From: an uncultured Gilliamella sp. | Lineage (GTDB): Bacteria; Pseudomonadota; Gammaproteobacteria; Enterobacterales; Orbaceae | Assembly (NCBI GenBank): GCA_946482005.1 | Contig: CAMLPV010000001.1 | Span: forward strand, 124,001-188,000 | DNA length: 64,000 nucleotides | Direction of reading: 5' to 3' | In this document: positions 42,534 through 51,158 of the stretch, one piece after another | Layout of the letters: the number at the start of each line of letters is the position of its first letter | Position numbering within the stretch: the stretch's first letter is position 1 | The notes under the pieces: generated by a model | What the model saw: only the letters and a program-made list of their open reading frames with translations | Told to the model about the DNA's origin: nothing | Databases searched by the model: none | Program-made: the position numbers and the translations under genes

Positions 42534-43463
42534 ATGTCACGATTAAGTTTTTTTTATATCCTAATGGTGTTTGTCATCACTGGTTGCCAGTCAAAATCTC
42601 ATCTGTCGAAAGTTGTGACTATCCCGAATACTCATATTGAACTATTTCATTCAAAAACCAATGGCGATTATAAAGTAACGATTTATACTCCTAATAAACC
42701 GACTCCCGACGGTGGTTGGCCAATTATTTATCTACTTGATGGTGACAGTTACTTTTTAGCAACTAAGCAAATAATTACAAATCAAACGTGTGAACGTTGC
42801 ATTATTCAAGAAGGCATCATTGTTGCCATAGATTATTTTAATCAAACACGGCGTGATGTTGATTTTTTACCTAAACCAGAGAATTATGTTTTTGAAGTTT
42901 TGCCCAATAAGCAAATAAATTTGGCCAGTAGGTACGGCGGAGCAGATGCTTTTTACGATTTTTTAACCCAAGAGCTTAAACCGGAAATAGAAAAGCGCTA
43001 TGTTATTAATCCTAACCAGCAAGCCATTTTTGGCCATTCCTATGGTGGATTATTTAATTTATACATTTTTTTAACTAAACCAGTGGTTTTTAATACTTAT
43101 GTGATATCCAGCCCATCTCTGTGGTTTAGTGATGGTTATATGTTTAGTGTGTTATCAAAATATCTACTAAGTCATCAACATTCTTTAAATCAACCCGTTA
43201 ATTTGTTGATCTCTGTGGGCGGTGCCGAACAATCTTTACTGCCTGTTGAGCAGGCATTACCCGAACAGCAGCGAAAACTGCTATTAAAACACCGCCAGAA
43301 TCGAAAAATGGTCGATTATGCAAAACAGCTATTTACTCGATTAAAACAAGCTAAACTTAATCAGCTCGCCATAAGTTATAAAGTCTATCCTGAACAATCG
43401 CACAAAACAGCGGCTATTATTGCGCTACAAGATAGCATTCAATTAAATTTCAAAGTTAAATAA
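42534..43463 (+). CDS. iroE: IroE-like catecholate siderophore esterase, predicted lipoprotein
   Basis: A 309-residue alpha/beta hydrolase of the Fes/IroE esterase group. The lipoprotein signal ends in ITGC (Cys18). The fold shows PIIYLLDGDSYF, the nucleophile elbow GHSYGGLF, the aspirant SPSLWFSDG and the late His of EQSHKTA. IroE linearises enterobactin or salmochelin trilactone in the periplasm. It lies immediately upstream of the FepA-type receptor. It has no Fur box of its own that I can see; a near-perfect palindrome TATAAATGAATTTCATTTATA follows the stop. Confidence 0.85.
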   Translation: MSRLSFFYILMVFVITGCQSKSHLSKVVTIPNTHIELFHSKTNGDYKVTIYTPNKPTPDGGWPIIYLLDGDSYFLATKQIITNQTCERCIIQEGIIVAIDYFNQTRRDVDFLPKPENYVFEVLPNKQINLASRYGGADAFYDFLTQELKPEIEKRYVINPNQQAIFGHSYGGLFNLYIFLTKPVVFNTYVISSPSLWFSDGYMFSVLSKYLLSHQHSLNQPVNLLISVGGAEQSLLPVEQALPEQQRKLLLKHRQNRKMVDYAKQLFTRLKQAKLNQLAISYKVYPEQSHKTAAIIALQDSIQLNFKVK

Positions 43464-43536
43464 AAATTTATTTAATCCAAATATCCCTAATTAGCTTGAA
43501 TATAAATGAATTTCATTTATATTACTTCGGCTTAAT

Positions 43537-43559
43537 TAATAATGATAATCATTATTAAT
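43537..43559. promoter_or_regulatory. Strong Fur box before fepA
   Basis: A 23-base odd-centred perfect palindrome; its core TGATAATCATTATTA (43543-43557) matches the 7-1-7 Fur consensus at 13 of 14 positions. It lies 20 bases upstream of the receptor's start region, ideal for iron repression. Confidence 0.92.
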
Positions 43560-43578
43560 AAAATATCAGGGATAATAT

Positions 43579-45825
43579 ATGAATACAAAATATAAATCGA
43601 CTTACTTATTAGCAACACTCATCAGTTTTATTTGTCACAATGCCTATGCAGATAATGGTGATTCATCAGCACATAATGATAACGATTCCGATGAGGTTAT
43701 GGTCGTCACCGCCGCAGAGCAGAGCAAACAAGCGTTAGGTGTTTCAGTGATTACCCAAAAAGAATTAAGTAAAATGCCACCTAGAAATGATATTTCAGAA
43801 ATCATTCGCACCATGCCTGGTGTTAGTTTGACCGGTAACTCTACTAGTGGTCAACGCGGTAATAATCGACAAATCGATATTCGCGGAATGGGACCAGAAA
43901 ATACCTTAATTTTAGTTGATGGACGACCAGTAAAAAGCCGTATGTCAGTTCGCTATGGCTGGCGGGGTGAAAGAGATACTCGCGGTGATACCAATTGGGT
44001 ACCTGCTGAAATTATCGAAAGGATTGATGTTTTGCGTGGTCCAGCCGCCGCGCGTTATGGTGATGGTGCTGCTGGTGGTGTCGTGAATATTATCACAAAA
44101 CAGCCGACTAAAGAGTGGCATATTTCGTGGAATAGCTATTTAAATCTACCTTCACATAGAGAAGAAGGGGCAACCAAAAGGACCAATTTTTTATTAACTG
44201 GTGGCTTAACGGATAATTTAAGTATGCGTTTATATGGTAATCTCAACAAAACTGAGGCTGACGATTGGGATATCAACAAAAAACATCAAATTAATCCATC
44301 TTCGGTTAGTGCCGGGCGTGAAGGGGTGCGTAATAAAGATATCAATGGCATACTTCGTTGGGATATCACTGATAAACAGTCACTAGAATTTGAAACAAGT
44401 GTTAGTCGACAAGGTAATATTTACGCTGGGGATACCCAAAATAATAATCCTGATAAATTGGTTAGTCGATTTTATAATGACGAAACTAATAGAATGAATC
44501 GTCAAAATTACTCAGTTACTCATCGTGGTTATTGGGACAATGGCGTGAATACCATGTCTTATATCCAACTTGAAAAAACACATAATAGTCGTTTGAATGA
44601 AGGTTTAGCTGGCGGTACTGAAGGCCGCTTTAAAGATGATAATTTTTCAACGATTACATACAATAATTTTACTTTACATAATGAAACTAGTTTTCCGTTA
44701 ACCATTGTGGTTCCACAAACCATGACTATTGGTGGTGAATATAATCATCAAAAGATGAAAGATCCCACTTCCAATACACAAACTATTACAGAAGGTGGCA
44801 GTATACCATGGATTAAAAATAAAGATCGCAGTGAAAACGCTTCAGCTAATCTTTGGGGCGTGTTTGTTGAGGATAACATCGAACTCACCCAAACTACCAT
44901 GTTGACGCCAACGATACGCTATAATCATCAAAGCGAGTCAGGTAGTAACTGGAGTCCAGGGTTAAATTTATTTCAGGAAATAGGTGACTATTTTAGTTTA
45001 AAACTGGGTATTGCTAGAGCCTATAAAGCACCTAATTTATATCAAACTAACCCTAATTATCTGCTTTATAGTCGTGGACAGGGCTGTTATGGCGCGGGTG
45101 GTAGTTGTTACTTAATAGGTAACAAAAAATTAAAAGCGGAAACAAGTGTAAATAAAGAAATCGGTTTAGAGTTTCATAATAATGCAGGCTTAATTGCAGG
45201 CTTAACTTATTTCCGTAATGATTATCATAATAAAATCGATTCGGGTACTAGCCCTATTGGTCAAGCAGAAGGTGGCCAAAATAAGTTTAAAAATTCGAAT
45301 ATTTTTCAGTGGCAAAATGTACCTAAATCGGTAATTGAAGGATTGGAAGGTAGTATAACTATTCCTGTTACATCAACCGTTAATTTTCGTAATAACTTAA
45401 CTTGGATGTTGCAGTCAAAAAATAAAAAAAGCGGTGATTATTTGTCAATCATCCCGAAATATACCTTAAACTCCTCAATAGATTGGCAAGCAACGGACAA
45501 ATTTTCATTATTAACTGCTGTTACTTGGTATGGCAAACAACGACCGAGAAAATATGACTATTTGGGTGAAAAACTTACAGATAGTTCAACTAATCAACTC
45601 AGTCCTTATGCGCTTTTAAATTTAAGTGGACAATATCAATTTAACAAGAATTTTACGTTCACAGTTGGTGTTGATAATTTATTTGATAAACGTCTGTTTA
45701 GAAAGGGGAATTCTTCTTCTTTAAAAAATCCTCAAAACGGTGTAATCAGTGTTCGAGGTGCTGGTGCTGCAACATATAACGAACCAGGGAGAACCTTATT
45801 TATTAATACTAATGTCTCATTTTAA
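43579..45825 (+). CDS. fepA: TonB-dependent enterobactin-type receptor (FepA/IroN/PfeA family)
   Basis: A 748-residue outer-membrane receptor (E. coli FepA 746). The signal peptide ends near NAYADN; the TonB box is DEVMVVTAAE. The plug has IDIRGMGPENTLILVDGRPVKSRMSVRYGWRGERDTRGDTNWVP and LRGPAAARYGDGAAGGVVNIITK. The barrel carries the FepA disulfide loop GQGCYGAGGSCYLIGN and KAETSVNKEIGLEF. It imports ferric enterobactin or salmochelin. The upstream esterase would release iron from the trilactone. IroN is the alternative name; I cannot separate them. Confidence 0.93.
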   Translation: MNTKYKSTYLLATLISFICHNAYADNGDSSAHNDNDSDEVMVVTAAEQSKQALGVSVITQKELSKMPPRNDISEIIRTMPGVSLTGNSTSGQRGNNRQIDIRGMGPENTLILVDGRPVKSRMSVRYGWRGERDTRGDTNWVPAEIIERIDVLRGPAAARYGDGAAGGVVNIITKQPTKEWHISWNSYLNLPSHREEGATKRTNFLLTGGLTDNLSMRLYGNLNKTEADDWDINKKHQINPSSVSAGREGVRNKDINGILRWDITDKQSLEFETSVSRQGNIYAGDTQNNNPDKLVSRFYNDETNRMNRQNYSVTHRGYWDNGVNTMSYIQLEKTHNSRLNEGLAGGTEGRFKDDNFSTITYNNFTLHNETSFPLTIVVPQTMTIGGEYNHQKMKDPTSNTQTITEGGSIPWIKNKDRSENASANLWGVFVEDNIELTQTTMLTPTIRYNHQSESGSNWSPGLNLFQEIGDYFSLKLGIARAYKAPNLYQTNPNYLLYSRGQGCYGAGGSCYLIGNKKLKAETSVNKEIGLEFHNNAGLIAGLTYFRNDYHNKIDSGTSPIGQAEGGQNKFKNSNIFQWQNVPKSVIEGLEGSITIPVTSTVNFRNNLTWMLQSKNKKSGDYLSIIPKYTLNSSIDWQATDKFSLLTAVTWYGKQRPRKYDYLGEKLTDSSTNQLSPYALLNLSGQYQFNKNFTFTVGVDNLFDKRLFRKGNSSSLKNPQNGVISVRGAGAATYNEPGRTLFINTNVSF

Positions 45826-45843
45826 ACAATTACGCTCAATGAA

Positions 45844-45868
45844 CCGCCGAAATAATCGGCGGATTTAT
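45844..45868. terminator. Hairpin between convergent fepA and amidohydrolase genes
   Basis: CCGCCGA-AATAA-TCGGCGG followed by ATTTATT; probably acts on both strands. Confidence 0.65.
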
Positions 45869-45871
45869 TGC

Positions 45872-46972
45872 TTAACCTAAAACTTTCAAAGCACAAGTTT
45901 TAGTAATTTTTACTCCATTTTCTAATGCAGATGTATCAAAAGTCATATCAGGATGATGAAGACCGGGTGTCAAATCAACACCTAAGCCCCAAAAACCAGA
46001 TTTTACATCTCTTTCACGCGGATAATTAAAGAAGTCTTCGCCACCTGGTGTGAAAATTGGTTCTTTCAATCCCTCTTTGCCAAGTACATCGATAATAGAT
46101 TCAGCAATAATTTGCGTAACTTCATCATCAATTTCCGCAGCAGGGATTTCCTTCGATACTTTGATATCAGCTTTAGCACCGATAGATGCTACACTTAATT
46201 CAATCGCTTTAAGCGTTTTGGCTTTTAATTCATCCATAGCCGGGTTGGTTGGTGCGCGTAAATCCCAACAAACATAAGCCTCGGACGGAATAGCATTGGT
46301 TACACCGGCATCACAAATACAACGAGTTGCTTTGACGCTATAGGTTAAACTTGGTGCTAGATGAATGGTATTCACGGCTTGAATTGCCATAGTTGCCGCA
46401 TCTAAAGCGTTGACGCCTAAATGTGGTCTTGCCCCATGTGCGGGAATACCATGAATATTGACTTCAACTGTGGTTGAAGCCGAATAGAACATAGCAGCAG
46501 ATGCAAAGCCTTTAGGGCATTCTTCTTTAGGACGAACATGTAAACCGATGATCATATCAACATCGTCAATTGCACCGCCCTCAATCATAGCTAATGCACC
46601 AGAACCTAACTCTTCAGCAGGTTGGAAGATCAACTTTAGTTTGCCTTTTTTGATATTCCCTTCTTTAATAAGCTCTTGGGCGGCGGTCAATAACATTGAT
46701 GAATGGCCATCGTGACCACAGGTGTGTCTGGCACAATGTTGACCATCAATAATATGTCCTAAAGCGTCCATATCAGCGCGTAATGCCAGTACGGGGCCTG
46801 ATTTACCACTATCATATTCAGCCACAATTCCGGTGGTATTATTAATATTACGCGTGACTTTATAACCGGCTTCTTCCAGTTTAGTGGCTATATAGTTGGA
46901 TGTTTTAACTTCTTCAAACCCAAGTTCAGGAATTTGATGCAAATAGTGGTAGTGTTCGAGTACGTTCGACAT
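45872..46972 (-). CDS. M20-family metallo-amidohydrolase
   Basis: A 366-residue M20D-type amidohydrolase (N-acyl amino-acid or IAA-amino-acid hydrolase group). Metal-binding residues are in RADMDALGH, the CGHDGHSSM block, the FQPAEE Glu pair and the late GLHHPDMTFD. The Cys of RHTCGHDGH is a typical metal bridge. The frame extends six codons further, but AAGGAG before ATG 46972 sets the start. It shares an operon with the YjiG/YjiH membrane pair, where E. coli instead has the isoaspartyl dipeptidase IadA. A peptide-like or N-acylated substrate imported by YjiGH is inferred. Confidence 0.87.
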   Translation of the reverse strand: MSNVLEHYHYLHQIPELGFEEVKTSNYIATKLEEAGYKVTRNINNTTGIVAEYDSGKSGPVLALRADMDALGHIIDGQHCARHTCGHDGHSSMLLTAAQELIKEGNIKKGKLKLIFQPAEELGSGALAMIEGGAIDDVDMIIGLHVRPKEECPKGFASAAMFYSASTTVEVNIHGIPAHGARPHLGVNALDAATMAIQAVNTIHLAPSLTYSVKATRCICDAGVTNAIPSEAYVCWDLRAPTNPAMDELKAKTLKAIELSVASIGAKADIKVSKEIPAAEIDDEVTQIIAESIIDVLGKEGLKEPIFTPGGEDFFNYPRERDVKSGFWGLGVDLTPGLHHPDMTFDTSALENGVKITKTCALKVLG

Positions 46973-46986
46973 AGATATCTCCTTTA

Positions 46987-47460
46987 TCACACAATAAATC
47001 GCATAATGATCATAGCTATTAACGCATTAACAATACTATTAACCATTAATAGTGGCCAATATTTTTTAGGCACATCAGCAACCCCTAATAGGCGTCCCAT
47101 ATATTGTAATTGTGAACCCATTAAGAAAATAGCTGGTGCTAAAATTGTGATATCCATACCACTAAGAGTGCCAGTACTAATTAAATTTACTGCAACCCCT
47201 GTTCCTGCCGAGGCTGATAACCAAGCAGTCAATAAAACGGTAATTGCTTCACCCGGTAAACCAAATAGTCCCATGACCGGGGCAAATACTTCACCAATTA
47301 ATTGCATTAAGCCAAGTCTTTTTAATATTTCGGTAATAACAAATGCCATAATGATGTTAGGCATTAAATTGTTAATCGCAATATTAAAGCCTTTACGCGC
47401 ACCAATGACAAAAATGTCTAATGGATTGTTAGTCTGTTTTTGATTGCTTGAATTACTCAT
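46987..47460 (-). CDS. yjiG: YjiG-family membrane protein (nucleoside-recognition/Gate domain)
   Basis: A 157-residue protein of about four helices with the spore-maturation-B-like Gate pattern GARKGFNIAINNLMPNIIMAFVITEILKR and GEAITVLLTAWLSASAGTGVAVNL. E. coli YjiG has a similar length (153). It pairs with YjiH: the start overlaps the yjiH end by 8 bases. Probably half of a small-molecule transporter. The enzyme gene begins 14 bases downstream. Confidence 0.83.
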   Translation of the reverse strand: MSNSSNQKQTNNPLDIFVIGARKGFNIAINNLMPNIIMAFVITEILKRLGLMQLIGEVFAPVMGLFGLPGEAITVLLTAWLSASAGTGVAVNLISTGTLSGMDITILAPAIFLMGSQLQYMGRLLGVADVPKKYWPLLMVNSIVNALIAMIIMRFIV

Positions 47461-48109
47461 TGATAAAATCCTTTTTATAAACTGAATTTAAAACAAGGCG
47501 GACTAAAATTGCACCGACAAATTTCAATACAATCATAATGACGAGTGGCGTAAATATTGCGACAGACATTGAAGCAAATAGTGCTGAACCAATCGAAAAA
47601 TAGTTATTTATCAACCCGGCTCCAGAATATTGCCATGCGCTAATGATGATCAGATCTTTTTTCGTGATCTGCTTCTCATCATATAATTCCTTGGTTAATA
47701 CCGCGCCAGCATCAGTACTTTGTAAATCCGTAATTAACGCTAAACCCGTTTTTCCCGGAACGCCTAAGATAGGTTTAAGTAGTGGAGTTAATAATTTATG
47801 AGCAGCACGGATGGTACCATAATGGGTAAAGATTTCTAACACGCCTAATGCAAGCATAACGGTTGGGATTAATGACAGAGCGAAAATAAAGCCTGCTCTG
47901 GCGCTAAGTCCACCCTCACCAACGAAGGTATTTTTCTCGGGATGAAGCATTGTGCCAAACTTACCACTTAAACTGGTAAAATCAAATGCCCCCAACCAAG
48001 CCTTTCCATCTACATTATAAAATAGTCCGGAAAAAAACAGTATGGCCACAATAAGTGATACATAAGCTTTTATGCCGACTTTAAATTCATCGTCCGATTT
48101 TTTTGACAT
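47453..48109 (-). CDS. yjiH: YjiH-family membrane protein (nucleoside-recognition/Gate domain)
   Basis: A 218-residue protein (E. coli YjiH 227) with about five helices. Gate-domain features include SGKFGTMLHPEKNTFVGEGGLSARAGFIFALSLIPTVMLALGVLEIF and LGVPGKTGLALITDLQSTDAGAVLTKELYDE. First gene of the leftward operon yjiH-yjiG-amidohydrolase. AAAGGAA precedes the ATG. The partner enzyme suggests uptake of an acylated amino acid or peptide, but substrate evidence is lacking. Confidence 0.83.
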   Translation of the reverse strand: MSKKSDDEFKVGIKAYVSLIVAILFFSGLFYNVDGKAWLGAFDFTSLSGKFGTMLHPEKNTFVGEGGLSARAGFIFALSLIPTVMLALGVLEIFTHYGTIRAAHKLLTPLLKPILGVPGKTGLALITDLQSTDAGAVLTKELYDEKQITKKDLIIISAWQYSGAGLINNYFSIGSALFASMSVAIFTPLVIMIVLKFVGAILVRLVLNSVYKKDFINE

Positions 48110-48726
48110 TATCTATTCCTTTTGATTTATCTGACTTATTCTTTAATAAAAGTATTAAATAAGTTGTGTTTAAAGTACTTGAATTATTTTGCTTTCGAAA
48201 AGAACTAAAGCACTAAGCAAAGTATTCTATATTGATTTAATTGAAAAAAAACCCCTTTCCGCAAATTTTTTACAATTCAAATTGTCTATATTCATTAATT
48301 CATATTAATAATAAAGCTGAATAAAGCTAAACTATCGTTGGTATTAAAGGCAGAATCAACCCATTAAAAGCTGATCATGTTGGGTAAGAAATATGGGTTA
48401 AAAGCACTATTTTTCTTTCTACTTTTAATGATTTTTGAGAAAGTTATTTAAAAGCATGTAATTAACAATTACTCTAGGCTTGCCATTTTGCAACCGTCAT
48501 TATAGAATTATAAATATATGGCAAGAAATAGTAATAAAGTATCAATAACCTGTTTCCGAATTATCGATATTTTATATAAAGTTGAATTGTTTCTCTGCAT
48601 AAACATCATAATCTTTAGGTGGCAAACCTTCTAGTTTGCGAACCGTCTTTTGTTTTCATTAAGCACATTAATGAAAAGACAAAATTAAGCAATATAAATT
48701 AAAAATAAAAAAATAATGAGGTCATT
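48110..48726. promoter_or_regulatory. Divergent gap before the SMR pair, with leader hairpins
   Basis: 617 bases between yjiH and the SMR pair. Near the SMR end are two hairpins: GCAAAC-CTTCTA-GTTTGC (about 48622-48639) and a 10-bp stem TTTTCATTAA/TTAATGAAAA (about 48653-48677) with a 5-base loop. Neither is followed by a T run. YkkC-type SMR genes often sit behind guanidine riboswitches; I looked for those motifs and did not find them. Confidence 0.45.
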
Positions 48727-49050
48727 ATGTACAGCAGGAATAAAGAGTGGGCATTTGTTGTTCTCACCTGCTTTTTTGAATTGTGTTGGGTATTTGGTTT
48801 TACTACTGCAAATCAGTGGTGGCATTGGGTTATTGTTATACTCATAATCGTTATTGATTTTACGTTTTTAACTAATGCATGTAAAACCATTCCTACTGGC
48901 ACCGTATATGCAATCTTTTCCGGCGTCGGGGCCATTGGTTCATTAGTTATTGACATGGTTGTATTTGGTAAAGAAATCAAACTTATTGAAATATTTTTTG
49001 TTGCATTAATTATTATCGGTGTTGTGCAACTTAAACGAGCAGATAGCTAA
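48727..49050 (+). CDS. SMR-family exporter subunit, YkkC-like
   Basis: A 107-residue, four-helix small multidrug resistance protein. The essential membrane glutamate is Glu18 in CFFELCW; PTGTVYAIFSGVGAIGS is the conserved helix-3 region. The sequence is nearer the YkkC/Gdx branch than EmrE. It precedes a second, different SMR gene by 23 bases, so the two probably form a heterodimer as YkkCD does. GAGG precedes the ATG. Likely cargo is a small cation such as guanidinium or a biocide. Confidence 0.85.
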   Translation: MYSRNKEWAFVVLTCFFELCWVFGFTTANQWWHWVIVILIIVIDFTFLTNACKTIPTGTVYAIFSGVGAIGSLVIDMVVFGKEIKLIEIFFVALIIIGVVQLKRADS

Positions 49051-49073
49051 TTAACTCAAATTTGGATTAAGAT

Positions 49074-49388
49074 ATGGGATGGTTATTTATTTTAACAGCT
49101 GCAATTTTTGAAGTTGTTGGCGCTATTGGTCTTAAACTTTATTCTCAGCAAAAAAGCTTGTTTCGCTTAATGCTGTATTGGGGTGGTTTTTTCGTTTCGT
49201 TCACCCTGTTTTATTTTTCACTTCAATATCTAGATTTAAGTATCGTTTACCCTGTCTGGGTAGGACTTGGTACTTCGGGTGCCGTATTAGCCAATATGTT
49301 TATATTTAATGAGCCCAAAAATTGCACGCGAATATTTGGGCTAAGTGTTATTGTTATTGGTATTGTCGGTTTGCATGTTACTATGTAG
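49074..49388 (+). CDS. SMR-family exporter subunit, YkkD-like
   Basis: A 104-residue, four-helix SMR protein with Glu13 (IFEVVGAIGLK) and the unusual helix-3 sequence LDLSIVYPVWVGLGTSGAVLAN, in which P-V-W-V-G-L-G replaces the usual A-I/V-W-x-G-x-G. It should pair with the preceding subunit. The last SMR gene before tRNA-Lys; no terminator recognised in the 97 bases between. Confidence 0.85.
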   Translation: MGWLFILTAAIFEVVGAIGLKLYSQQKSLFRLMLYWGGFFVSFTLFYFSLQYLDLSIVYPVWVGLGTSGAVLANMFIFNEPKNCTRIFGLSVIVIGIVGLHVTM

Positions 49389-49440
49389 CAAGAAAAGCGT
49401 GTTGAATTTAGTTATTATATTAATTTCAAACTAGAAAATG

Positions 49441-49469
49441 TTGCATTACTCTATAAAGTTATATAAAAT
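49441..49469 (+). promoter_or_regulatory. Promoter of tRNA-Lys
   Basis: TTGCAT and TAAAAT with a 17-base spacer, 17 bases before the tRNA 5' end. Confidence 0.5.
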
Positions 49470-49485
49470 AATGCCACTTTCCAGT

Positions 49486-49561
49486 GGGTTGTTAGCTCAG
49501 TCGGTAGAGCAGTTGACTCTTAATCAATTGGTCGCGGGTTCGATCCCCTCACAACCCACCA
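49486..49561 (+). tRNA. tRNA-Lys (anticodon CUU)
   Basis: 76 bases including encoded CCA. The acceptor GGGTTGT pairs perfectly with ACAACCC; the D arm is GCTC-AGTCGGTAGA-GC; the anticodon loop CTCTTAA gives anticodon CUU; the T arm is GCGGG-TTCGATC-CCCTC with one C-U mismatch. The body otherwise follows tRNA-Lys. Its 3' end is the start of a 131-bp direct repeat found again at 51159, marking it as an integration site. Confidence 0.93.
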
Positions 49562-49671
49562 TTCTATAATTTATTATCTCTCAAATATGTTCACAAAAAT
49601 CCTTGCAAATAAAGAACGCTAAAGTAATCTTATTTCAAGTAATTTCAACAATTTTTCTCAAAATTCAGACT
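49541..49671 (+). repeat. Direct repeat, left copy (att-like, includes tRNA-Lys 3' end)
   Basis: 131 bases from the T loop of tRNA-Lys into downstream DNA. They match 51159-51289 with a constant offset of 1618 and only a few substitutions (T-arm, after CCA and near the right end). Confidence 0.92.
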
Positions 49672-49921
49672 GTTATGTTAGGCGTTATATTATAGGCTCA
49701 CATATAACTTAGCGTTTATAACATCGCAAAGATTATCAAGCCCTGAAATGAGTCTCAAACGGTTAGGCAATGGTAAATAATTGACGTTGATATATGGAGC
49801 ATCACACAATTACAAAAATATCGGCTTGGTTGTCGAGCCATTCCCACAGGCGTATATACTATTTTAGGGGATAGTTACATATGCACGCTAAAACTCAACT
49901 TCAAAAACAGCCAAGGTATTT
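49672..49921. other. Eroded left part of the tRNA-Lys element
   Basis: About 250 bases without an intact frame. No integrase gene or CRISPR-like repeat is visible. It runs into the terminase remnant, so it is probably decayed phage DNA. Confidence 0.4.
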
Positions 49922-50153
49922 ATCAGCAGTAATCTGATTAAACACAATGGCGCTCCTGTTCTGGCTTAGGTTATTGCTAATGCGGTTATGGAGACAGATA
50001 CCAACATTAAACCAAATAAAAAGAAAGTAACGACAGGATAGATCCTGCAGTTGCTTTTCCCATGTTATTCGGTATTGAATATGGCGAGATAGATATCAAC
50101 CTATCAGACGAACAAAAACAAGCGTTAGACGAATTTAAAGGGATTGAGCTATA
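49922..50153 (+). pseudogene. Remnant of a phage large terminase (C-terminal end)
   Basis: One frame reads SNLIKHNGAPVLA, a stop, then VIANAVMETDTNIKPNKKKV; after a one-base shift another reads RIDPAVAFPMLFGIEYGEID through to a stop at 50151-50153. These are the conserved closing blocks of HK97-type (Terminase_1) large subunits: H-x-G-x-P-V-L, N-A-V, N-I-x-P-x-K-x-K and R-I-D-P-A-V-A. An internal stop and a frameshift show it is dead. Confidence 0.8.
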
Positions 50154-50187
50154 ATTAATAACCTAATATTTGCAGGAGATAATAATT

Positions 50188-50904
50188 ATGCCTTTTTCTA
50201 GAGTTTGTCCATTTTGTAATGTTTTATCTACCATAACTGAAAATGACATTCAACATACTAATGCTTTTTGCTATACCGATTATTCAAAGGGTAAATTTTA
50301 TCATCTTAAAACTTATGTAGTTACTTGCCCATCTCAACAATGCAAAAAAGCCGAAATTTATACTCAGAAGTTAAGTGATAAAATAAATGGCGTAGGATAC
50401 CATGTTCCTGATTATGAGTGCATAATTAAATCGTGGAATCTCGAGCCAGAAGCTAGTATCAAAATTTTTCCTGATTATATTCCCGAACAAATATTACAGG
50501 ATTATAAAGAGGCAAAATTAATTGTCAATATTTCTCCAAAAGCTTCAGCAACAATATCTAGACGTTGTTTGCAAACTATGATAAGAGATTTTTGGGCTAT
50601 AAAAGGTAAAAAATCTTTACATCATGAAATTGAGGCAATTAAAGATAAAATAGATACCAATATGTATGACGCTATTATGGCACTTAAATCTATTGGTAAT
50701 ATAGGTGCTCATCCAGAGAAAGATATTAATATAATTGTCGATGTTGAACCCGGTGAAGCAGAAGAATTAGTGTGGTTAATTGAAACATTAATTGAAGATT
50801 GGTACATGGTGAGACATGACCGCGAAAATAGGATAAATAAAATAAAATCAATTAATACTGAAAAACAATTAGAAAGAAAAATAGATCCCTATTCAACTAA
50901 TTAA
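50188..50904 (+). CDS. DUF4145-domain protein
   Basis: A 238-residue protein. The N-terminus has zinc-binding cysteine pairs (CPFC near residue 10, CPSQQC near 53). The DUF4145 core follows: YKEAKLIVNISPKASATISRRCLQTMIRDFW, LHHEIEAIKDKI and IGNIGAHPEKDI. DUF4145 is frequent in phage, in restriction-modification loci and as a C-terminal module of defence proteins; its biochemical role is unclear. AGGAG at 50173-50177 marks ATG 50188 rather than TTG 50170. It is the only intact gene between the tRNA-Lys repeats, so it is probable cargo of a decayed element. Confidence 0.82.
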   Translation: MPFSRVCPFCNVLSTITENDIQHTNAFCYTDYSKGKFYHLKTYVVTCPSQQCKKAEIYTQKLSDKINGVGYHVPDYECIIKSWNLEPEASIKIFPDYIPEQILQDYKEAKLIVNISPKASATISRRCLQTMIRDFWAIKGKKSLHHEIEAIKDKIDTNMYDAIMALKSIGNIGAHPEKDINIIVDVEPGEAEELVWLIETLIEDWYMVRHDRENRINKIKSINTEKQLERKIDPYSTN

Positions 50905-51158
50905 CAACATACAACACTATAATAACACGTGATTAATTTACTGATTATTAATAATTAATTTTGTTAGTGTTGTTAGTGTCATAAAATCACAAAAAAGAAG
51001 TTTTCTTTTAACTTTTTACTTTATTGTTAATAGATGATATATTATATATCGGTGATAAGTTGAGTGGGTCATCAATATTTAATGTTATACATTATGTTAT
51101 ATGTTTAGCATATTGTTTTTATAATATCATTACATATCAATATGTTATCATTATAATT

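Noticed and set aside
46934-47443. 169-residue plus-strand frame
   Set aside because: It is antisense to yjiG and the amidohydrolase start; the minus strand has clear family motifs and operon spacing.
48590-48726. Guanidine (ykkC or mini-ykkC) riboswitch before the SMR pair
   Set aside because: I could not find the conserved sequence blocks or the ACGR loops of these classes; only unrelated hairpins are present.
50188-50904. Calling the DUF4145 gene an anti-phage defence system
   Set aside because: A single DUF4145 protein without a nuclease, methylase or helicase partner does not establish a defence function.
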